From positions 1-13,531 of the forward strand of contig JBEICN010000030.1 in assembly GCA_040383945.1 (NCBI GenBank): a DNA stretch of 13,531 nucleotides, given 5' to 3'. This DNA is from CAIVSN01 sp040383945. GTDB lineage: Bacteria; Patescibacteriota; Gracilibacteria; BD1-5; UBA2023. The notes beneath the pieces were generated by a model. That model was given only the letters and a program-made list of their open reading frames with translations, was not told where the DNA came from and made no database searches. The translations under genes were made by a program, and so were the position numbers. This document shows, one piece after another, positions 8,551 to 13,531 of this stretch (its first letter is position 1; each line of letters opens with the position of its first letter).

Positions 8551-9129
8551 TTAACGAATAATTCTAAATGGCTTCGATAAAGTGCCCTGCTCTTTTCCAT
8601 CTATACCAAGGATGCCGCCAGAATATGTGGTCGAGATAGCACTCACAACTGGAGTACTCAAATCGCTGGAACTTTCCCAAATATCTGAATTTCCGGCAGG
8701 AGAACGATACACGATATCTACATTCTCAGCCCCTCCAGCCCCACCAATCTGAGAAATGAGAATCTTACTTTCGAGAGAAAACTTTTCTATCGGCCTTCGC
8801 TCTGAACTGGTGAGGGATACGGGTGAACTATTTGCAGGAATAGAAGACAAGCTCACTTCAGATGATCATTTTTTGAGTCGAATCACCAAATCTACATTGG
8901 TGGTTCCTGAGGAGTATCAGGTTCCTGCGAGAAGTTTTGCTTTGTTCATCATTTGTTCGACCCTCTCAACCGATAGCCGAACTCTCGCCTTGTCTGCATA
9001 ATAATTGTAGGGTGCTATAGAAAAAACGAGCAATATCATCATAATAGATATAACCACTACCAATTCCAACAAGGTAAAGCCAGTAGAATCGGGTCTGAAA
9101 ACAGTATGAGTAGAGTAGAGATTCATCAA
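8551..9129 (-). CDS. Type IV prepilin-like protein (FimT/GspH-like)
   Basis: The predicted 192 residues contain 'TGFTLLELVVVISIMMILLV' with cleavage after Gly17 and Glu at mature position 5. The following 'RVRLSVERVEQMMNKAKLLA' and the moderate size match FimT/GspH-type pseudopilins, often the first minor pilin in such clusters. Two TGAs read as Gly occur at codon 71 (8919-8917) and codon 88 (8868-8866). The C-terminal half is beta-rich. It is the first of four pilin genes and lies 93 nt after pilC, the only sizeable gap in the operon, so it may have its own promoter. It could be the major pilin instead; the sequence does not decide. Confidence 0.88.
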
Positions 9130-9154
9130 GTCGTAGTGTATCCGAGCAGGCCGT

Positions 9155-9183
9155 ATAGTAAAGAAAAAAGAAAAGCCTGAAAC
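9155..9183 (-). promoter_or_regulatory. Weak candidate promoter for the pilin sub-operon
   Basis: In the 93-nt pilC-pilin gap the minus strand has TACTAT (9160-9155) 17 nt after GTTTCA (9183-9178). The predicted start would leave a leader of about 18 nt before the first pilin ATG. The -35 match is poor. An inverted repeat AACGAC/GTCGTT (9208-9203 and 9186-9181) followed by a T-rich run overlaps it and could weaken read-through from pilC. Confidence 0.3.
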
Positions 9184-9222
9184 GACTCCAGAAAACGAAA
9201 ATGTCGTTATACTTTTTCCTGT

Positions 9223-10311
9223 TTAACTCACGGTTTCTGTAATTTTGAGGACCGCGCTGAAAATAGCGAAAGCAAACCAAACCACGAAGACTCCAGAGAT
9301 AAGAATTGCGAGCGGTTCCACGAATTTTATCATGGTCGTCACAGAATTATCTACCTCACGGGTGTACTGTGCTGACATTTTTGAGCAAACTTTATTGATA
9401 GTGGAAGTTTTTTCTCAAGCAGCCATCAGTTGAATGAAGTCTCGTGGAAAAAACTGGTACTGTGGGTCAGCCAAGACGAAACTTTCGGCAATTTTATTCC
9501 CCTGCTCGACATGTTTTACAATTTGTGAAAATACCTCTTCATACCATGAGTTTCCCGTAGCATTTCCACTGAGTCGAAGTGTTTTGAGAATGGGAATTCC
9601 TGCACCCAATAATAGTCAGAGTGTTGTAGAAATCCGCACAATCAAGTAGTTCTTGTATACAGCGCCAACCAGTGGAATTCGTATGAGTAACTCATCAAAG
9701 TTTCGCTTTCCTTTGAGGGTTTTAAGATATCCAAACCCAAGAAGTGTGAGCACCCCAATCATGAATATAATCAAAATGAAATGTTCCGAAATAAACCTAG
9801 AAGTTGCTATCAGTGATCTCGTAGAAAATGGTAGTGTTGTATTTGCGACCTCAAAGAGCGGCAAAAGTTTTGGTATCACAAACACCATCACTACCAAAAT
9901 AGCAGTGATAAGAAACGATAGAATGATAGCTGGATATGTTAGAGCTCCCTTGAGTTTTTGTCGGAGCTCTTGGCGATTTCTGAGATCTTCCGCAAGAGTA
10001 CCAAAAGATTTTTGCATCGTACCAGACTGCTCCCCCGCTTCGACAATAGAAACCTCCGACACGTCAAAAGTCCGCGGGAGCTTTTTCATCGCAATACTCA
10101 TCACATCTCCTGAATCTATAAGCAAAAGGAGTTGTACCACCTCTTGATACATCAAAGGGTTTTCTGTTTTTTCCAAAAACGATTGTAGTGCCTCTATGAG
10201 AGTCACTCCCCCATCCAAAAGATTGGCAAGATGTTCAAAGAAAACTGCCTTTTCTTTGAGTGAAATCGTGTTCCAGAAATGGACTGGAACTTCCTGGAGA
10301 TCTCCTTGCAT
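9223..10311 (-). CDS. pilC: Type IV pilus inner-membrane platform protein PilC (GspF family)
   Basis: Polytopic platform protein that couples the pilus ATPases to pilin extraction, 362 residues. It has the duplicated T2SSF layout. The first domain starts at 'KEKAVFFEHLANLLDGGVTL' and ends in the membrane segment 'LTYPAIILSFL'; a second hydrophobic segment follows near residue 190; the second domain contains 'GAGIPILKTL' and ends with C-terminal 'VEPLAILISGVFVVW'. Two TGAs read as Gly occur at codon 232 (9618-9616, just before the 'LLLGAGIP' segment) and codon 299 (9417-9415, in 'AA-G-EKTSTI', where the family has 'GE..G'). Standard-code annotation would give three fragments. It is shorter than many PilC proteins (about 400) because the N-terminal extension is missing. 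It starts 3 nt after the PilO-like gene. Confidence 0.95.
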
Positions 10312-10314
10312 AAT

Positions 10315-10854
10315 TTATTTGATAGTATACATTCCAAGTCGAATGGTGGCAGATATGAGCGAAGTATTACTGCTGGAATACGGAAAGCTCAATGACTGTA
10401 TGAGAAATCTCTGTTGTCCGTTTACATCTGTAGCACGATCCAAAAATGCGAGAAGATTGGATAACTCTTGTACATCGAGAGTAAATTGTATATTCGCAAG
10501 GCTCAACCCGGAAGTTAAGACTTCTCCCGAATCAATGGAGATGGCTCAAATTTTACCATCATTACCCACAGTAGAAAATACCTTGTCATAGATGATATCT
10601 TCTCGAAATTCTTGAATATATTTTTGAATTTCTGATTTTCCAGATTGCGTTTGATCTCTAACAAGATTGAGTGCATCAAGCGTCTTTTGCATATTTTTTT
10701 GCTCTCCTGTCGCAATGGCATATTCCTCTCATTTGGACTGATACTCTCGAAAAGCATCATAAGTAAAGTAGAATGCAACAAATAGCGAGACCAGAATGAT
10801 GGCGACGGGCAATAGTGGCGTTTTCTTTTGTTGAAAAGTTGGTATGGTTTTCAT
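10315..10854 (-). CDS. PilO-like type IV pilus alignment protein
   Basis: The predicted 179 residues have a short basic cytoplasmic N-terminus, one membrane helix (about 14-32, 'PVAIILVSLFVAFYFTY'), a coiled-coil-like stretch to about residue 90, and a C-terminal alpha/beta part ('NIQFTLDVQELSNLLAFLD'). This bitopic plan is that of PilO/GspM-type proteins. Gene order (PilN-like, this gene, pilC) supports PilO more than sequence identity does. Two TGAs read as Gly are at codon 42 (10731-10729) and codon 103 (10548-10546); without them only the last 64 residues would be called and a spurious ORF in another frame would appear. It begins 1 nt after the previous stop and ends 3 nt before pilC. Confidence 0.8.
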
Positions 10855-10855
10855 A

Positions 10856-11470
10856 TTATTTAATTTTGAAATCTACAGAAATGTTTCGCTTTTCTTCATC
10901 ACCAGAAACCGACAGTACCGGATTGAGGAGAAATTGACTTCCAGAACCAGTGGTAGATCCTGACTTCGCAGGAGTACGATAACTCGCAATAAATTTTATG
11001 ATTTTTTGAATGGCATCAGTATCTACCCCTTTCTGCACGGTGACACCGGTAGAAATTCTATCTTGCGAGAAACTAAAACCATTGAAATACAGGCCAAAAT
11101 CTTTTTCAATTTTTTCCATTTCTCGTATATAATTTGCTGCATTAGACTTGTTGATAGATCGAGAAATGGCGTCCTTTTGACCAAAAAATAATTCTCAGGC
11201 ACGAACATTTGGATCTTTTTTTAGTACTTCGATCTGCTCTTGGTACTCTTGAGTTTTGCTTCGAATATCTTGTATTTTTGCGTCCATACGACGATTTTCC
11301 CAGTAAAAAAAGGCTGTACTAAGAAATACCATCAACGCTACTACGATAGAAGTCGCATATATGAAGGCATCAGGAGACTTGACCTTGGGCTCGTCGAGAA
11401 GTTTCGGCTCTTTGGATTCAGAAATCGTTTGCTCGTCAGAGGAATCTGGCATATTTTCCGGAGTTGTCAT
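10856..11470 (-). CDS. PilN-like type IV pilus alignment protein
   Basis: First gene of the pilus operon, 204 residues from the chosen ATG. A charged cytoplasmic N-terminus is followed by one membrane helix (about 35-57), a coiled coil ('KTQEYQEQIEVLKK'), and a C-terminal alpha/beta part with 'GLYFNGFSFS' and 'AIQKIIKFIASY'. This resembles PilN, whose periplasmic domain pairs with PilO. One TGA at codon 92 (11197-11195) is read as Gly. In-frame ATGs exist further upstream (11482) and an open frame reaches 11566, but those would run into the divergent tsaE promoter region, so 11470 is preferred. It ends 1 nt before the PilO-like start. The usual PilM partner, whose binding peptide lies at the PilN N-terminus, is not adjacent. 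Confidence 0.8.
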
Positions 11471-11481
11471 AGGAAAAATCA

Positions 11482-11513
11482 TTAGGTTAATTCGAGATTT
11501 CAACCTTAGGTTA
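11482..11513. repeat. TTAGGTTA direct repeat with overlapping palindrome between tsaE and the pilus operon
   Basis: TTAGGTTA occurs at 11482-11489 and again at 11506-11513 (24-nt period). The second copy is part of the near-perfect palindrome AACCT-T-AGGTT (11502-11512) and overlaps the predicted -10 box of the pilus operon. It could be an operator, but this is inference from position only. Confidence 0.4.
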
Positions 11514-11536
11514 CCACTTTTTTGATACGGGTGCAA
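11508..11536 (-). promoter_or_regulatory. Candidate promoter of the type IV pilus operon
   Basis: On the minus strand, TTGCAC (11536-11531) and TAACCT (11513-11508) are separated by 17 nt, giving a leader of about 30 nt before the PilN-like ATG at 11470. The -10 match is moderate. Confidence 0.4.
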
Positions 11537-11539
11537 ATA

Positions 11540-11571
11540 TTGACTTGCAGTTGTGCTTGACTCCATATGAT
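11540..11571 (+). promoter_or_regulatory. Candidate promoter of tsaE
   Basis: A TTGACT at 11540-11545 precedes TATGAT at 11566-11571 by a long 20-nt spacer; TTGCAG at 11545-11550 with a 15-nt spacer is the alternative. A start 7 nt after the -10 box falls almost on the ATG at 11578, so the message could be leaderless. Confidence 0.35.
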
Positions 11572-11577
11572 AATGAT

Positions 11578-12018
11578 ATGCAATATCATGTTTCAGAACT
11601 TTCCAAAATACAAATTGACATCCGTCCTGGGGATATAATTTTTTTAAAGGGCAATTTGGGGTCTGGAAAAACTACGCTCGTTCAAGAAATTCTCTCTCGA
11701 CATGGCATTGATAGGGGGCAAATAAAAAGTCCTACGTATACGTACTTTCAATCGTACACCAACCCAGAAACACAAAATTCATACTATCACTTTGACCTGT
11801 ATCGCATCGAGGATTATAGCATATTTGTGAATATCTGAGCGGAAGAGTACCTCTTGGACACACAAGCTATCAAATTGATTGAATGGCCTGAAATTATCGA
11901 GAAAACTTTCGCCGGTGATGTAGAAATCGAACTTTCTGAAACCGAAGACCCCAACACCAGAGATATACGGATATTTTATCGAGATTCTGCTCGTGAAAGC
12001 ACATCTTTGGAAGCGTAG
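11578..12018 (+). CDS. tsaE: tRNA threonylcarbamoyladenosine biosynthesis ATPase TsaE
   Basis: P-loop ATPase that works with TsaB and TsaD in making t6A37 on ANN-decoding tRNAs, 146 residues, the normal family length. The Walker A motif is 'GNLGSGKTT' (25-33). 'IKSPTYTYFQSY', 'HFDLYRI', 'EEYLLD' and 'IEWPEII' are family hallmarks in the right order. One TGA at 11836 (codon 87) is read as Gly in 'I-G-AEEYL', where the family usually has glycine. The gene stops at TAG. The ATG at 11578 gives the expected 'H.VSEL' N-terminus; an upstream in-frame TTG at 11545 is unlikely. Its last 43 nt overlap the convergent prsW gene. tsaB and tsaD are not in view. Confidence 0.94.
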
Positions 12019-12953
12019 AAATCACTTTCAGCTCGCTCGTCCAAAAAGATTTTAGTAAAAAAGAAATATCCGACAAAGATATACAAAAGAATGATTCCGG
12101 ACTTTCCATATGTCAGTGAAACATTGAAAAGTGCATGCACAAAAACCGCCCCAAACAATCACTGTACAAACGCCAAAATTGATGAGAAACCAGCGCGCCT
12201 GGTGTACTGTATAAACCCAAGCGCAAGAATAAGTGAGGCAAAAATATGCAACAAAAGTGATACAATAGATCGACTGAACCATGTGCTAAAATACGCCCCT
12301 CCAAATCCTGATGCCTCACCAATATGAGAAAGGTAAATAATGTTTTCCAAAAAAACGAAACCAAGAGCACTGTATGTGGCAAAAAGTAGAATATCCCTCC
12401 GCTCCAAAGCTATTCCAATAGATCCAAATAGCGCGAGATGCTTCATGCACTCTTCCAAAAATGCCACAAAAAGATACACCACGATAATACTACTCAGGGC
12501 AAGAAACACATTTCCCTGAATGGTGAGATTACCGTTTCAAAAATCGGGAATGATATAGGCAATCCCACCAATTACGATGCTCGCACCAAATATTATTCCA
12601 ATAATTTGAAATATCGTCTGTTTCAGTTGAAAAAAATTGGCAAATGAATAGATGCAAAGAAATAGCAAAAAAAGTGTGATAGGAATCCAAAAAGATGCGA
12701 GAAATGCTGCTAATAATTCAAATGCCGAACTTTGAGATCGGGCAAAAACGGAGAGAAAACCCGGAACTCCAACATACTCCTGTATCTGTTGCATGTAAAT
12801 TACTGGGACAATGCTTACCGCCCCGGCAATGCTTCAAAAAATAAATTTATGCAACTGAAACGCTACTCGATCATAATACGAAAACACATATCCCCAAATT
12901 ACGATAGGAACGCTTACAAAAAAAATCGTTAAGAGTATTTGGAGAATCGTCAT
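11976..12953 (-). CDS. prsW: PrsW-type intramembrane metalloprotease
   Basis: Polytopic membrane protein, 325 residues with about eight or more hydrophobic segments. The predicted zinc-site motifs of PrsW (M82, related to the CPBP/Abi superfamily) are present in order: E167-E168-xx-K171, 'GFVFLEN' with E203-N204, H236 in 'LLLHIF', and H273 in 'FVHALFN'. In Bacillus, PrsW makes the first cut in an anti-sigma factor; the target here is unknown. Three TGAs read as Gly (12836-12834, 12539-12537, 12161-12159; codons 40, 139, 265) join what would otherwise be four fragments and bring the motifs into one protein. Its ATG overlaps the TAA of the small upstream membrane gene by one base (TAATG). Its 3' end overlaps convergent tsaE by 43 nt. 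Confidence 0.88.
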
Positions 12954-13147
12954 TATTTTTTCTTTTTTATGATTTCATAATCGCCAAAGCGGAAACTCGA
13001 GTCTGATTTTTTATTCATGAGCACTCCTGGTAATAAAATGCTGAGCCCAATAAGGATGAGTATCGTTCCTATGAGTGCGACAACGAATTCTGGAAAAATC
13101 AAAACGGCTATTCCAAATCCAGTAAAAAAAATTCCGACAGATTTCAT
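12953..13147 (-). CDS. Small two-helix membrane protein of unknown function
   Basis: A 64-residue protein with two hydrophobic segments (about 3-19 and 22-43) separated by a short turn, then a hydrophilic tail rich in Ser and Lys ending in four lysines. No family recognised. It starts 11 nt after the murA stop, and its TAA shares one base with the prsW ATG, so it sits between an envelope enzyme and a membrane protease and is probably translated coupled with prsW. No TGA codon. The small size is real, not a fragment: both ends are fixed by tightly packed neighbours. Confidence 0.75.
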   Translation of the reverse strand: MKSVGIFFTGFGIAVLIFPEFVVALIGTILILIGLSILLPGVLMNKKSDSSFRFGDYEIIKKKK

Positions 13148-13158
13148 AGGTAGTGTAT

Positions 13159-13531
13159 TTATAAAATATTTTGTTTTTCTATTCTCGCACCGAGCGTGAT
13201 GAGTTTTCCAACAATATCTTCATATCCCCGATCAATGTATTCAACATTAGTGATATGTGTATCCCCCTCTGCGATCAAACCCGCGATAATCATAGCTGCC
13301 CCAGCCCGCAAATCCCAACTAGACACCGTGGCAGCTCGTAGAGGAGTAGGACCGAATATCATAGCTTCGTGAGGGTTTAGCAGCGCCACATGACCTTTCA
13401 TTTTTTCCAACTCCAAGAGGTAGTTGAATCGCCCTTCATACAAAACTTCGTGAAGTGAATAAAGTTTTCTTGATTCTTCATTAAAGCCTATTATGTTTTT
13501 CTTTACTGATGCCATCTCATAAAGTGGAAGA
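13159..13531 (-). CDS. murA: UDP-N-acetylglucosamine 1-carboxyvinyltransferase MurA, C-terminal part
   Basis: Cytoplasmic enzyme that transfers enolpyruvate from PEP to UDP-GlcNAc, the first committed step of peptidoglycan synthesis. Only the last 123 residues are in the window; the gene continues past its right edge. Hallmarks: 'YEGRFNYLLELEKM', 'DLRAGAAMIIAGLIAEG' (the family's D-L-R active-site segment) and 'IDRGYEDIVGKL' (containing the conserved arginine equivalent to E. coli Arg397), ending with 'LGARIEK' as usual. The segment that should match 'PTDMQ', which holds the Asp proposed as catalytic base, reads 'LPLYEMAS' and is unusual. The active-site cysteine/aspartate loop is outside the window. 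It heads a run with the small membrane protein (11 nt downstream) and prsW. A related EPSP-synthase-family enzyme is the alternative. Confidence 0.88.
   Translation of the reverse strand, partial: LPLYEMASVKKNIIGFNEESRKLYSLHEVLYEGRFNYLLELEKMKGHVALLNPHEAMIFGPTPLRAATVSSWDLRAGAAMIIAGLIAEGDTHITNVEYIDRGYEDIVGKLITLGARIEKQNIL

Noticed and set aside
9181..9208. Intrinsic terminator after pilC
   Set aside because: The 6-bp AACGAC/GTCGTT stem has a 16-nt loop and the T-rich run is displaced by several bases; too weak to call as a terminator.
9653..10147. 164-residue plus-strand ORF
   Set aside because: Antisense of pilC; Ser/Arg-rich composition typical of a shadow frame.
10515..10781. 88-residue minus-strand ORF
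   Set aside because: It lies in another frame over the PilO-like gene, whose true frame is closed only by two TGA-Gly codons; composition is not protein-like.
1..13531. Widespread pseudogenes or frameshifts suggested by standard-code ORF breaks
   Set aside because: All breaks are TGA in the same frame as the continuation, never frameshifts or TAA/TAG, and the joined proteins have complete motifs and normal lengths.
1..13531. UGA read as tryptophan (code 4) or selenocysteine
   Set aside because: TGG is used normally for Trp, and the TGA sites fall at family glycines (e.g. 'TPLTYL-G-GVFYS', 'IPF-G-ET'). 27 sites in ordinary genes without SECIS-like context exclude selenocysteine.

Overview
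The window reads as a bacterial chromosome fragment from a Candidate Phyla Radiation lineage that uses UGA as a glycine codon (genetic code 25), most likely Gracilibacteria (BD1-5) or possibly Absconditabacteria (SR1). With the standard code, 14 genes fall into pieces at TGA. With TGA read as Gly they join into full-length proteins with no frameshift, and many of the 27 in-frame TGA codons sit at positions known to be glycine (MGMT 'IPF-G-ET', YadH 'TYL-G-GVFYS', TsaE 'I-G-AEEYL', PilC). All 18 genes whose 3' end is visible stop at TAA (12) or TAG (6), never TGA. All coordinates below assume code 25.

Layout. 1-4118 (+ strand): the end of an unrecognised charged, probably helical protein; an O6-alkylguanine-DNA alkyltransferase (ogt); a DUF1993 protein; and an ABC-2 exporter pair closely resembling proteobacterial YadG/YadH. 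4119-4408 has no protein gene. It holds a minus-strand tRNA-Ser(GGA) with its own promoter and a likely terminator, and a divergent promoter for the next gene. 4409-6077 (+): an RNA-binding KhpB/Jag-type KH-R3H protein and a membrane-anchored, TPR-like protein.

6134-11470 (- strand) is a compact type IV pilus operon. In transcription order it encodes a PilN-like and a PilO-like alignment-complex protein, the inner-membrane platform PilC, and four prepilins or pilin-like proteins (FimT/GspH-, PilV-, PilW- and PilX-like). Most gaps are 1-7 nt; a 93-nt gap between pilC and the pilins may hold a secondary promoter. The ATPases, PilM, prepilin peptidase and secretin are not in the window. The set fits assembly of a pilus whose tip or minor-pilin subcomplex comes from this cluster.

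11471-11577 is a divergent control region with a repeated TTAGGTTA motif. tsaE (tRNA t6A synthesis, +) follows and overlaps convergently with a minus-strand group reading murA (partial, cut by the window end), a 64-residue two-helix membrane protein, and a PrsW-type intramembrane metalloprotease. That group links peptidoglycan precursor synthesis with membrane proteolysis.

No CRISPR array, insertion sequence, integrase or rRNA was seen. I see no clear Shine-Dalgarno sequence before the gene starts. The most distinctive content is the recoding itself, seen across a pilus operon and across genes that look horizontally acquired.
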